Assembly: GCA_014904985.1 (NCBI GenBank)
Contig: MU128927.1
Location: 23,107 to 87,106, forward strand
Length of the DNA: 64,000 nucleotides
Origin: Hydnum rufescens UP504
Lineage: Eukaryota; Basidiomycota; Agaricomycetes; Cantharellales; Hydnaceae
Direction: 5' to 3'
Under the pieces are notes generated by a model that was given only the letters and a program-made list of their open reading frames with translations, had not been told where the DNA came from and made no database searches. Position numbers and translations under genes: made by a program. Of the stretch, positions 1 to 11,690 are shown piece by piece (within the stretch, counting starts at the first letter, position 1; the number at the start of each line of letters is the position of its first letter).

Positions 1-1146
1 AAGAGAATGCCCTTGTATCAAAGCGCTGAGTGGAAGCTTGATTGCGATCACTGCGTCAGCTGCAATGAATGAGTCGCCACAGGTGTCAAGAACAGAATTT
101 GGAATATTCATTCCTGGTTCAATGGAATCATCATCGCATGGCCCGTTTCTATCATCCTCCACCAACTCATCTGCCTTTCGCTTCCTGCCTGCTCCAGCTG
201 GACTCTTTGTTGGTTGAACCTCATTGATCCTGGCAGCCATATCATCAAGGTCTGCCTGCAGAAGCTCGACTGTATTTGGAGAGAAAATCTCTGGGTCCTG
301 GGCACCTGTCTGACCCTCAAAGCCTTTTCTCCAGTCTTTGTCATGGTTGCATTTGAGTTGAAAGTTTGCATCTATGCAAACAATGATAGTGGCCTGAAGA
401 TCAGCCGCATGCCTCCCTCTGAAGCAAAGAGCACAGCATGATTGCAAGTATGCACTTGGACACTCCAGGGCACCATCAACTTTAGTAGGCCTGGTGAAAT
501 TGTGCGCATTCAGATATACTTGAGCTGGGATCAAGGTTTTTTCATTGAGTGCAGGGGTAGGAGGGCGATCAGAGGACAGAGTGGAGTTCAATGATTCACA
601 AAAGAATTGATGATTTTTGTCATCTCTGCCTTCACCAGTCTAACAAGAACTTGATAGTGGGCGAGAGTGTTGGCAAATCATCAATGAAGGGAATCCCAGT
701 TGCAAATTCATGGCCACAAGCCTTTAGATATTTTGTAAGGGTTGCTGCCAGGCTCGTTCATTAGGTGCATATTTACAAGAGATCTGATACAAACTCCAAC
801 ATATCCATGCTCACAGCCAAGTTGGAGCCAATGGAGGGCATGGGAACAATCCCTGGCTCACAAGCTGGATTGCTGCAGGGTGATGAGAGCAAACAACCAA
901 ATCAATGTCCTCCAAATATTCCATATGCACACAAATGATCTTCAGTATGTGATGACACTGCGAACACATACAGGGTTCTATGGAATCAACCTGGGCCCCA
1001 GTGTTCCATTCTCTTTGAAACCTCATAAAAGGATGAATCAGTGATGGGAGGACATCGTCACCCCACCGACGAGCCTGTGCATGTTTCCGCCATGCATGAT
1101 GAGATAGTTTGTCTTGGACAACACATACATTGGCCTCAGGTGCCAT
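1..1146 (-). pseudogene. KDZ-type (Kyakuja-Dileera-Zisupton) transposase relic, partial
   Basis: Read on the minus strand from about 1146 down to the window edge. The upstream part (about 1100-810) has a CxC-like cysteine cluster (CMCSQCHHILKIICVHMEYL) followed by VVCSHHPAAIQLVSQGLFPC, the arrangement seen in the CxC domains of basidiomycete KDZ transposases. About 480-1 reads openly as CALCFRGRHAADLQ, then TIIVCIDANFQLK, a pattern typical of the KDZ core where an Asp begins the catalytic fold. It continues with DPEIFSPNTVELLQ and an acidic, Lys/Arg-rich stretch (GRKRKADELVEDD). Between about 600 and 740 the frame changes at least twice, so it is not an intact gene. The 3' part lies outside the window. 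KDZ elements move DNA by cut-and-paste; this copy is probably dead. Family assignment is from remembered motif patterns. Confidence 0.72.
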
Positions 1147-1539
1147 TTCTGGCTCAAAATTGATGTCTAAGTGGTGGGATTCGATAAATGTTGATCACTC
1201 AGTCACTTTGACGGCAGGAAGATTGGATGTTTGCTGGTTTGACAGTGTAGTAATTACTCCATTTGGCCCTGAGCCTACAACTTCAGCGATTGGATATTTG
1301 GAACGCTGTCATTTGGGATGAAGAGTAGATGAAGAAGAATGGGCAGAGATCTGGGAAGACAATGTGGAGGGAGTAGAACTTGTTTGTTGACAAATCAATC
1401 GTTTTACAGTCGAGTTCATTTTGGATTACTGGCACAATTCTGGGCAGTGAAGCACGAGTAGAATGGGACACAAATAGGTGGGCCATGGTGCAGAACCTTC
1501 GTTAGCGCTGGCAAACATGGGGTGTTAAAAGTGTAGACA

Positions 1540-2175
1540 ACACACAACATGGGCAGGCCATGATTGGTGAGTTGGGATTGGAGTAAGAGCGCAGAACAAG
1601 GAGTGCCCAACACAGGCAGACTGCAATCAGCAAGTTGGTTTGGGGTAAGAACAGAGAGGAGGGTGCCCAATGCAGGCAGACTGTGATCAGCAAGTTGGTT
1701 TGGGGTAAGAACACAGAGAGAGGAGGGTGCCCAATGCAGGCAGGCCGCAATCAGCAAGTTGGTTTGGAGTAAGAACACAGAGGGAGTAGGGTGCCCAATG
1801 CAGGCAGACTGCGATCAGCAAGTTGGTTTGGAGTAGGAACACAGAGGGAGGGTGCCCAATGCAGGCAGGCCGCGATCAGCAAGTTGGTTTGGAGTGAGAA
1901 CACAGAACAAGGAGGGTCCCCAAAGCAGACAGGCTACAATCAGTAAGTTGGTTTGGAGTGAGAGCACAGAACAAGGATGGTGCCCAATGCAGGCAGGCCG
2001 TGATCAGCACGCTGGTTTGGAGTAAGAACACAGAACAAGGTGAGTGCCCAACGCAGGCAGGCTGCGATCAGCAAGTTGATTTGGAGTAAGAAGGCGGAAC
2101 AAGAACTTCGAGAAGGGTGCCCAACACAGGCAGGCTGTGATCAGCGAGTTGATTTGGAGTGAGAATGCAGATGTG
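1540..2175. repeat. 64-bp minisatellite, about 10 copies (first locus)
   Basis: About ten tandem copies of a roughly 61-70-bp unit. Its most constant part is GATCAGCAAGTTGGTTTGGA, with GTGCCCAATGCAGGCAGG and a polymorphic ACACAGAACAAGG spacer. Units differ mostly by transitions and by small length changes in the spacer. The long ORFs reading through it are only a by-product of the repeat. The same unit recurs at 4510-4755. Confidence 0.93.
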
Positions 2176-2709
2176 TAGTGTTGATTTGTAATTTGGATCC
2201 ATCACCACATTCGACTTGGAGGTCACTGAACTCTCTTTGTTCTCACCTCAGTTGAGTCAATAGTACTACCCGGCCTGCCTGAGTTGTGCCATCGACCGAA
2301 TGAGTCCATTGTACAAAACTGAAATGCCCGACCACAATTTGCAGCTGAGGTACTGTTCTGGCCAGCTTGTCTGCCATTGTGCAGAAGACCCCAGCCTCAT
2401 TCATAAACTGATCAAATTTCCCCTCACACGTCATTGATGATTCACTGCAGCAGCCCATTATCACTCCAAAAAACCGGCGACTAGGGGCAGGGGATTTTTT
2501 AGATGTGTGAAGTCTAACCGATGTGGATTCTGGGGTAAGTAACAGGATGTCTTCCCTAGTGTGTTCTAATGGCTATGGTGTTTAGCCTGGTCTGGCCTTG
2601 ATGATGTCGCTGCTACTGGCCCCCTTGCAAGTGATGAACCACCCATCCCGCCTCCTGACTTGTTGACCTCACCCCATCTTCTCTCCCAATCTCCCCACCC
2701 TCCCCCAGT

Positions 2710-2895
2710 GCTTCCCAAGTGGAGACATGTGAGGGAGTCAGGGCCCATCGCTTGGAGGCAGAGAATGCTGCACTTCACATAGAACTTAGTAGTCTTCAGG
2801 GAAAACTCAGTCAATGCAAGGATGACTTAAGTCTTGCAGAAGAGAAATATGATAGATTGGTTGCTGGAATTGGCAGGTTGCTTGCTGTGGACTGA
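2710..2895 (+). CDS. Short coiled-coil ORF, possibly a 3' exon
   Basis: An open frame of 61 codons plus TGA reads ASQVETCEGVRAHRLEAENA and then a clear heptad-like stretch (LHIELSSLQGKLSQCKDDLSLAEEKYDRLVAGIGRLL). It starts immediately after CCCCCAG, which would serve as a splice acceptor. Proline-rich sequence in another frame lies upstream at 2600-2700. No start codon is evident, so it is best seen as a terminal exon or a relic. Coiled-coil character is visible; the function is unknown. Confidence 0.3.
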   Translation, partial: ASQVETCEGVRAHRLEAENAALHIELSSLQGKLSQCKDDLSLAEEKYDRLVAGIGRLLAVD

Positions 2896-3659
2896 TTTTC
2901 ATGGTTTCTGTATTATGCAACGCACCCCTTGCTTACAATCCATGTGTGTGGAAATATATGCTTTACTTTGGATTCGGAGAGCCAGGATGACAGACAAACA
3001 CATATGGTGAACTACAGAGGAAGAAAAAGAAGTGGTCGATGTATGAGAAACCCCCCCCACCCCATCACTGTATCAGCAAGTGTCGCCCATTGGGAATATA
3101 CATGAGGAAAAAATGTATGTTGGAGAAGGTCTTGGTTCAGTTGTGCTGTCGGGACCACAAAGGGGAACCATGTTAACCATGAAAACATCACAAAAGAAAT
3201 GAAACTGACCTTGTTGACTATCAATATCCATCCCATTGTTTGACCCTCATTCCTCGCTATACTCTAATTCAACATGTGTATTCCCTGATGGGACTGAAGT
3301 GCAGAAGACAGTATGGACAATAGGAACAAAGCAAGGATGCACCAGTGACTGGCATATGGCTTGATGCATGGCTTCCTGCCTTACTTGTCCACACTCCAAA
3401 GCTGGTCTGCTCAGTGGACTGAGTACATAGTTTGTTGGGGATGTCCACAAGGTATCGAGAGTTAACTCTTGTGAGAAGTAGCCTGTAAGGGAGATGTGAA
3501 GGGATTGGAGCGGATGAGAGGTTGATGATGAATCCGTCAACACAGGGGAAGGTTGTTGAGGTAGTCCATGTGTTGAGGGTGGTGCTGACCACAAGGATTG
3601 CAGGGGTGGCTGGGCGCAGCATTCCCATAACTCGATTCCGACCACCGCGAACATGCTCA

Positions 3660-4351
3660 TCAACACCCATAGATTTGGCAGGTGTGGTAGGAGGACCAGA
3701 TACTGGTGGGCGAGAGTTTGATGGTCCCACCATAGACGTGGCGGCAACATGTCCAGATTGCATAGAACATATGCACGTAACGAGGCTCTGGGTTAACTGG
3801 GCTGTTGGGCCTGGCGATGTTGTGCCAGTGTCGGTACTTTGCTTTTCTGCATCTCCAGCACTTGGCAAACTTGCAAGGAGTCTTCTCCCATTTTCCATAA
3901 GTCATATTTGCGCATTGCCTAATACCACCTTGGCCCTCATCCTTGCGACATGCGTTGCGCATAATGATGCCGCCCAGTATTGGATCTCGTTGGGAAGACA
4001 GGGTAATTGCGGCTCTGAGGGAGATGGTCTGAAGGTAAAGTGTTCGATGAGGGAGAATATATTCATCGAAGGACGCAAAGGGTCTGAAGGAGGATCAGAT
4101 TGAGATGAAGTGGAAGATGAATGTGTTGGCGTGGGATTTGGCCGTGGCTTGTAAAATGCCTGATGTAGATATGGAGATTTCAAAAGATATCCCAGGAGTT
4201 GAAGGGATAGAAGAACATCCTCGTCTTTGTAAGGCCCTGGCTTTTGGGATGATGAGTTCACTGCAACTCTGCTCTGACTACCCACATGGGAGTCAGTGGC
4301 TCGGGCACACGCCGCTCGAGTGGTGGCTTCTATTCCCATAGTCGACTGCAT
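3660..4351 (-). pseudogene. MUB1/samB-like MYND zinc-finger protein, pseudogene
   Basis: The minus strand from about 4351 encodes a segment with LLSLQLLGYLLKSPYLHQAF, then NIFSLIEHFTFRPSP and NEIQYWA. The frame then shifts by one near 3965 to MRNACRKDEGQGGIRQCANM, GKWEKTPCKFAKCWRCRKAK. This order (FSLVERFTF, QYWA, MRNACRKD..GGIRQCAN, FAKCxRCRKAKYC) is characteristic of the fungal MUB1/samB family with a C-terminal MYND finger. In yeast Mub1 partners a ubiquitin ligase; samB is a fungal morphogenesis factor. Here the finger is damaged: ANMTYGK has Tyr where a Cys is expected, and after RKAKY the remaining Cys/His ligands are lost. With the frameshift this marks a pseudogene. It lies between the two blocks of the 64-bp minisatellite. 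Confidence 0.75.
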
Positions 4352-4509
4352 CTAGCAAGTTTTCAGGCAAGGTGATGGGTCTGTTAATGTCAATTGGACC
4401 AGTGAACGTTGCGTTTGGCCCTAATTGGGATGAGTGGTTGGCCAGTGTAGCGAGAGCAGCACGAGGAGTCCCATCAACTGTCCCAGCCATTGTGGGATCA
4501 TGGCAATGA

Positions 4510-4755
4510 CCTTGGGAACACAGCAAGAGGGTGCCCAACACAGGCAGGCCGCGATCAGCGAGTTGGTTTGGAGTGAGAACACAGAACAAGATGAGCACCC
4601 AACACAGGCAGGCCATGATCAGTGAGTTGGTTTGGAGTAAGAACACAGAAAGAAGAGGGTGCCCAACACAGGCAGACTGCGATCAGCAAGTTGGTTTGGA
4701 GTAGGAATACAGAAAGAATGTGCCCAATGCAGGCAGGCTGCGATCAGCAAGTTAG
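4510..4755. repeat. 64-bp minisatellite, about 4 copies (second locus)
   Basis: Four tandem units of the same repeat as at 1540-2175, with the same GATCAGCAAGTTGGTTTGGA core and 61-64-bp spacing. Blocks in the same orientation on both sides of the MYND pseudogene suggest either one array split by insertion or two independent expansions. Confidence 0.9.
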
Positions 4756-4894
4756 GTTGGATACGAGCTCCACGAGATAATTTGGTTCCGTGACGGTCAG
4801 GTCTGAGACTGACTCAACTGAATTGAGCCAAGTCAACTACAATCAATACATTGGGGCTGTTTTTTGCCACAGGATGAAAGAGAATGGATTCAAA

Positions 4895-5018
4895 TAGGGT
4901 CTTTCACAATAGCAAAAACAAATGTCAAAACGGTACCAAAGACTACTCAAAATAAATACAGTTGGTCTCCAAAATGGTGCTTTGAGGTTCGTTTTGGGCT
5001 CTATTGTGAAACACCCTA
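4895..5018. mobile_element. Short MITE-like element with TAGGGT terminal inverted repeats
   Basis: It starts TAGGGTCTTTCACAATAG and ends CTATTGTGAAACACCCTA, giving an imperfect 18-bp terminal inverted repeat around 90 bp of non-coding DNA. A related element with the same termini lies at 35884-36441, and a similar right end is at about 37490-37515. TAGGG termini suggest a hAT-like origin, but I could not find a matching 8-bp target duplication. Confidence 0.6.
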
Positions 5019-7241
5019 ATGATAGAAGTTGATAAGTCTGAGGCAAGGAGTGGTGTGATGACAGCACCATGAGGCTTTCTTTTTAAAAGTTCCAAAAAGG
5101 ACTCGAGTCTTCAGAGGATCCCCGTCACTCAGGTTGATAGCCTACACACTCTCACTGGGAAACTTTTGAGATTTTTGAGACACCTAGCACGGTTTCCCGG
5201 GAGTTTGGAGGCCAAAATCGGCAGCACAAAGAACAATTTCACTGGGAGGCAGCTCATGGGGCTAAAGTACATAGCATGCAGATGCCGGGTGTTTGATGCA
5301 TGTGGTGGTGTACTTGAGGACTCCCCTATGGGGTGAAGGTTCAAGTACACCTCTGTACCATTTTTACTCACAGGGACAGGGGTCGGTCACAAGTCACTTA
5401 TGATGTCACACATTTTTAGCTGCATATTAATGGTGCATGTGGCCCACATCTTTACATTACTATGAAAAACTTGAATTAAATACCATCATTGGCACTGTCC
5501 CTGTTGCTTTCATTTGCATCATACTCTGACCCTCTGTGTTCAGCATTAGAATTTTGTGGGTCTTCAACCTCATCTTATAAGCAGAGACAGCTTTTTCAGC
5601 TCGGCCAGCCACAAGTCCAGAGCCTGAATGTTGACTGAATCCAAAAACAGAAAATTGGGGTAGACATCAAGGAAGCCATTGCAGGACCAAGAATCTGGTC
5701 AGATCTATATGAAATCAATCGCCCCATGTGGGGTTGTTAACTTGATGTTTAATGAAGGCATGTATTACACAGGCTTGCGTGATAATACAGACTGCGTCCG
5801 TTTCTTCTGCCACATGGACTGCATCCGTTTCTTCTGCCACACGGATCGTGTCTGTTCTGTAGCCACTGTGTCTGGCGTGCGAGACACTCCATGTGGATAG
5901 TCTCTCGCATAAAGGCTGTCTGCCTCCTGACTCAGTCATACTTGAGGTGGCAGAGTCACTGCAGAGTCTCTAGTATGAGGGACCATGGGCTAGGTTACCA
6001 CAGGATGCGAAGGCCATGGGTATATAAGTACAGGATCTCCTTGCTACTTTCTCCCTATTCTTTTTTCCACATCCTGCCCAATTTTTCTCTCATGCACAGG
6101 GCGATATTTGCTAGAGATATGTGTGCACCACCATCCGATCCTTCAAACACACAAGTAGCTAACGTAGGGCCACCCCCTATAGTGGGGGACCTCGGGAAGA
6201 CTACAATTATGTAACTCAGCAGTGAGCGCGACGATGTCGTTGGTGTTCTCTCAAGGTCTCGATTACGTAATTCAGCAATTGGCGCAGTTTGCCAACAGTT
6301 TGAGTGAGTCCCCATACAACTAGCTCCTGTGACATCAGTGGAGACACGTAAGCAAGAATTCATTGTTTCACCGTATTATTAATGAGGCAGTGATGCCTGG
6401 ATAAGGGAGAAGACTGTATTAGGGTACCTAATGAGGCGATTATACATAATGAAGGATGGCTAGGGTATGTAGTGAGTGGTCCTGGACTTTACCTCAGCAT
6501 ATGCCAGTAAAGGGAGGTCCAGCAGCAAGTAGTCATTCAGCAAGTGGCATGCCTGCACCAGGAGCTCAGACCTTGTGGCATGTAGAAGCTCTATTGGATG
6601 TGGCGGTGTCATTCGAGATGCTCCGCTGCCACGTGAACATGGGTCCCCATCCCAGCTGATGGAAGATGTTATCATGGGGTGACTGTATTCTCCAATGTCA
6701 CGTCCATGTCTGATCGTCTATCTCTCTGCTGCCCTATGATTCTTACCATTATCATTGTGCTGACAGGATGAGCATTGTCAATTTTTTTGGTTGACAAAGC
6801 CATGTTATTGCATCCATTTTGCATTGAATTCGCATTCAGCTGCTGCTTCATTTGAATACATTCATACCTAGACATTGACTTGTCCCATTGAAATTTGCCA
6901 AGTACTCTGGGACCTTGGAACGTTAATTGAGTGTGTTTAATCCTGTCTTGCGTAGTATGAGTGTATATCCCATCATACTCGCAACACCCAGTCTCAGTCC
7001 ACATTCCGCAACACACCGAAGGCCGAGATTCCAGGTGTTGCCAGATGCGCTGGCATTGAGTCACTACTACTACTACAACCCCAACCCCAACAGGTGTGCA
7101 TGTTTCATAGCCGAGAGACTGCGCGTCTGAGTACCCCTTGGAGTGTGTGGTCTCAAGGTGAACCATGATTGATACCCTTTTTTCCCTAGTGTTGTCTCCA
7201 TTGCGAGGAGACATAGCGCCTTGGTAGATCCCAAGGTGATT
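5019..7241. other. Intergenic, no supportable gene
   Basis: No conserved coding frame found. It holds a short duplicated segment at about 5797-5845 (CGTTTCTTCTGCCACA twice) and a TATA-like GTATATAAGTA near 6020 followed by a pyrimidine-rich stretch. Two similar segments at about 6205 and 6255 share AATTATGTAACTCAGCA / GATTACGTAATTCAGCA. The segment at 5760-6340 could be part of an LTR, but no matching second end was found. Confidence 0.4.
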
Positions 7242-8334
7242 ATGGCCCCCAATGCCAACAAGAAAAAGGCCGGAACCAAGGCGAAGGTGTCAACCTTGAA
7301 GGTCCAAGTGAGTCTGATGAGCACGGCAAGACATTCTTTATTCTTGATACAATTCCCGTGGTGCATATGGCTTTTTCACCCCGTGCATGGGTCGACCTCC
7401 CATTATACACTTGGGAGATTGGAATGTGATATCTGGCTGTTTTTTGCCATCATATCAGAGTGCCCCTGACCGCAATTTGGTGGCATGATAAAGTAAGTCT
7501 TTACAACTGAGAGAATTTATTGACCCTGCTAATATCATTGACATCAGCACTCAGGCTATGTGCTGGAGACCAAGTGCAACAACGCAATGTCAAAGATCAG
7601 GTTCTACTCAGTCAAGGACATGACCAGAGATGGTCTTGACGTGTCGACTTCCTTTGCCTCAGTCCATGTCCTACTAAGCACATTCACATCTGAGGCCAAT
7701 GCCATATCAGCCGGTAAGACCAATTCATGATATAATTGTCCATTGCTAACTTGTCGTATCCATAGGTTTCAACAAAGCTCCTGCCATGTTCTGTAATGGC
7801 TCATCCCCCACAAAAGACATCATGTCATCTCAAACAGTTTCGTACACTGACGCCCTCTGCGATTTCCCTGAGGGTGTGTATGTCCCTTCTCCACTTCCTC
7901 CATATTTTGACCATCCGTTCCTTCCGCATAAATGGTACGCGATGCCTTCCTCATTGTTTATTGCCCCCCCTGTCTCCTCAACTGTTGGCTCCTCTGCCGC
8001 CAGTTCCTCTGCTGCCAGTTCTTCTGCCACCAGTTCCTCTGCTATCGGTGTAAAGCACACCCTTCCTCTGCTTCCGTGATTCACGAAAAGGCAGAGAACG
8101 GAAGGGATTGTTGCTGAGGGTGGGGACATCATGATGGAGGATGGAGGCGATGTTTCTGTTCCTGCCGTTGATGGGGATGGTGATGTCGTGATGCAGGATG
8201 GGGCTAGTGTAGCAGCCACCACTCCGAGCAGTGGGGCTGCCATGCGTAGCTTGCATGTACGCTTCCTCCTGGGTTGCCCAATTCTCAGCACCCGTCGGAT
8301 GTGGATAGGATCGTCAAAGAAACGTCTTCCTTGA
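7242..8334 (+). pseudogene. gene0: unrecognised multi-exon gene, first member of the plus cassette
   Basis: Starts ATG at 7242 with a Lys-rich N-terminus (MAPNANKKKAGTKAKV). A frame change near 7310 leads into HGKTFFILDTIPVVHMAFSP, then AWVDLPLYTWEIGM, a TGA at 7427, and YLAVFCHHIRVPLTAIWWHD. An intron follows (GTAAGTC to CATTGACATCAG, ending near 7546), then HSGYVLETKCNNAMSKIRFY and a second intron (GTAAGACC to ATCCATAG, about 7713-7765). The next exon reads FNKAPAMFCNGSSPTKDIMS, an Ala/Ser repeat, a TGA at 8077, and an Asp-rich tail (DGDGDVVMQDG), ending at 8334. Both internal stops fit CGA to TGA changes. I do not recognise the family. It lies directly upstream of gene1 on the same strand. 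Confidence 0.55.
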
Positions 8335-10684
8335 GTGTGCTGTTTTGCCTTGTCGAATCTCCTTTCTCCATCATCACTGTTCATTGTTCTCTGTCATCGC
8401 TGTGCCTTGTTCTCCTTTGTCATTTCTCATCGCTCTCCATCACTTTCCATTGCTCTTCATCAGCCCCCCTCTGTCGTTATTCAACCTGTCTTTTTTTTTT
8501 TGCTGTCCTATAATTTTTGTAACCCTCTTTAATGTGCATATTATCGGCACATGTGCCCTTTGGCCTAAGCTGAGAACCCCCAGCGGAGAGTGCCACGGAT
8601 TCAGAGGTCTATATGAGGTCCTAGAAGCCCACCACCTATGACATGCGTGTCGTTGCTACTAGCACAATGAGGGGCTACACTCAGAATCAACTGCACCTGA
8701 GGGACTTTGGGTCTCAAGGAGAGTTCTCACCCGCCAGTGCTGACATGGTGGTGGGTGAAAACCCCAAGACCTTGCATCAACCTCTGACATGGGCTGACTG
8801 GAAAGGGAATACTGAGCCTGCACTGCCCACTCCTCTGGAAAATCCATATATGGGTGTCAAATATTATGATACATGGTCCAATCAGTGCGAGAACGGTAAG
8901 CCGACATCGTGGACCTTGCCTAGGTAATCAGGCGAATTTTCTCATATCTCAATGTAGAGTTCCTTAAAGACATGGATGAATACAAAGTAGACCCTACAAC
9001 AAAGCCATTCCCAGTTGTGAAACGAGTGGAGTGGGCAACATTATTCATGAACAGTTGCCAGCCATTCCAATACACTGAGCAGTGTCCTCCTGAATGCAAG
9101 CCTGATATCTATACCCGGGATCAAGTGTCTATCGCTCACCACTGGGATAAATACGGTGCCCCTCATTTCTATTTCACCAATTATATGAGACTCCCCACAA
9201 TGTATTCAATGCAGATGCCCTACATCAGTTACATCTCACGTTGTATCGATGATCCCCCTCTCCCAGCTTCACTTGATATGATCTCTTCCTCTGATGGTGT
9301 CAAACTCACCGATGCATACCATAAACAACTGGAGGATTTTGTTCTGAGGAACCATGAACAGTACAGGCAATGGTGTCTTGCAGCCTCGAACTTGGGAATC
9401 CAGGTTTCTCTTGCCACTCTCATCACGCCAGTGAAACCCCAGTCACTTGGCGAGTCCCCATTTTCGGTCCATCTCTTGTTGCAGTCGATGCCAGATGAGC
9501 TTGCAATGACTCAACTGGTGAGTGATTATCTGCGCTGTGCATACGAATACGGTGCTTTTGCCCAGATGACCATGCACTGGTGTATCGACCACATTTCCAT
9601 GGTCGGTAAAACAGACTGTCCTCATTTCAGTGTTGATGATAATCTAATCAGGGCGTTGTATCTCCATTCAAACCCAGGAGTCTGGCTTGATGATCTCCAA
9701 GCGCACGGGGTGCCATTGTGGGGCCTTTGGTTTGATGATGCAGGGATCAATATTAAGAGTATGCAGCATTTGACTGGGAAGGAAATTTCCCAAGAAGAGC
9801 TCGATCCAATTCTGAAGGAGAAAGGCAATGACATTCACTATCACATGGTTTCAGAGCAGCTCATTGTAGAGTCCGATTGCCTGAGTCCCTGGTTCATTGT
9901 GCTGAGGTCCTATCCTGGGGTACCACCTCACAAAGCCCTGGAAGACATCGTTCTCAACGCACTCTTTCTTCAGTATCAGCCACGGCCTCCTGAAGAAATG
10001 TGTCAGTCTCTTCGAAACATTGTTGGGGATGGACCATTCTTGCCCCCTTCTCATTATGCGTCATCTTCAGCTACCCACTTTTCAGAGGGAGTCACCTGTG
10101 ACATGGATGAGGCGCTGGAAGCCGAACCCTGGTTCAGTCCCGATAACGATGAAGAGGAGGCTGCTCAAGAAGAGGAAGATGCCTTGGATCGATCTATTCA
10201 ACTGAGGTGAGGTGAGTCGAATGAGGACTTTGAAGCACGGCGCAAGGTTGAAGTCATCAAGTTCAAGAAGCGGAAGCAGGCAGCACAGGCAAATATGGAT
10301 GTTGCTCGGAAAGAGGCTAACAAGTTGATGCAGTGAGCCTTGAAGGGCAACAAGTCAGCTCTGGCTGATGTCAAGAGTTGTCTGAAGGGGGCTAGTGGAA
10401 AGAAGAAGGGCAAACTTAGCAATTTTGATGCATGCATTCTGGAGGGGTGGAGGGATCCCAACAGCAAGAGTGTGGCCAGGAATGCTGCCAAATGTCACAA
10501 GCGGCTCGGATTGGACAAGGATAGTGGCTCCATGTCAGCAGGCTCTTCAGGCTCTCAACTCCCTGGCATTGTGGGTACTCATGCGGGTTCCCTGCATGTC
10601 GATTCCCTGCCTCCAGAACACGAGATTGTCATTGGTATCATGGGCACAATCGAGGTGTCTGTGCTGGCCAGACAGATGGAGGCC

Positions 10685-11060
10685 TCTCCTACTGAGGCCA
10701 CGTCTTCTGCTCCTGCTTCTACTGAGGCCACGCCCTCTACTCCTGCTCCTACTGGGTCGCGCCCTCTGCTCCTGTTTCTACTGAGGTGATGCCCTCTACT
10801 CCTGTTCCTACTGGGGTCACGCCATCTGCCCCTGTTTCTACTGAGGAGATGCCCTCTGCTTCTGCTCCTACTGGGGTCATGCCCTCTGCTCCTGTTTCCA
10901 CTGAGGTCACACCCTCTACTCCTCCCACTGGGGCCGTGCCCTCTACCCCTGTTTCTACTGAGGCCACTCCCTCTGCTCCAGCTCCTACTGGGGCCACACC
11001 CTCTGCTGCTCCTCCCATTGAGGCCATGGCCTCCATTTCTACTCCTACTGAGACCCCACC
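10685..11060 (+). repeat. Coding repeat, roughly 39-48 bp, Pro/Thr/Ser-rich (within gene1)
   Basis: About nine degenerate tandem units of ACTCCTGCTCCTACTGGGGY / ACGCCCTCTGCTCCTGTTTC, encoding alternating APTG.TPS and PVSTE.TPS peptides. It sits where the minus-strand copy has a different APSP-type repeat, so the low-complexity linker is a variable part of the protein. Confidence 0.85.
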
Positions 11061-11399
11061 TATCAAGCTTGTGCCCTCGCATACTAAGTCGGTAATGGTG
11101 GAGGCTGAGCCAGCAGGAGTTAGTGTCCCTACTTTTCCTGCCCAGAACATGACACCAGAGGTCATACCTGCTGAAACCACACCCCCTGCCTACCTGGTGA
11201 GGTCTGGAACCGTAACTCCTGAGCATTCAGAGTCACTGCATGATCCACAGGCCTTAGTGACAGATGAGTCGGGTTTTGAGAGTGGCAGAAGGTCTCCCAC
11301 ATACTCAGAATGCGTGGTTTCCTTCGGATCCCCCTCTCCATCTCGTGCTTCGTCTCCTCATCAATCCTTGAACCCCCATTCACGTTCCCCTTCTTGTTC

Positions 11400-11690
11400 T
11401 CAAGTGGGTCCTCAATTTCCCTTGCATTCTTGTACATGTTCTTGATCTTCCCTGCATTCTTGTCGACGTTCTCAATCTCCCCTACATTCTTGCAGTTGTT
11501 CTTTTTCTCCCCCACCTTCCCGCACATATCCTCAATCTCCCTCACATTCCCGCACGCATCCTCAATCTCCCCCACGTTCTCGCACATGTCCTCCCTCCCC
11601 CTTACATTTCCAGACAAGTCTGTGATCCCCATTGCATTCTCGCACATGCCCACCCTCTCCCCCATGTTCCAGCACACGTCCTTGGCATCC
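11400..11690 (+). repeat. Coding repeat of about 30-33 bp, Ser/Arg/Pro-rich (within gene1)
   Basis: About eight degenerate units around TCTCAATCTCCCCCACATTC / TCGCACATG. In the gene1 frame they give SRTHPQSP- and SRTCPPSP-like peptides. Two units carry an in-frame TGA. Confidence 0.8.

Noticed and set aside
7830..8384. Minus-strand 184-codon ORF with AEELAAEEL repeat
   Set aside because: Antisense of the Ala/Ser repeat in gene0, whose plus frame is supported by introns with good splice signals.
10579..11226. Minus-strand Gly/Ser/Arg-rich protein over 10.6-11.2 kb
   Set aside because: Antisense of the Pro/Thr-rich coding repeat of gene1; no conserved sequence of its own.
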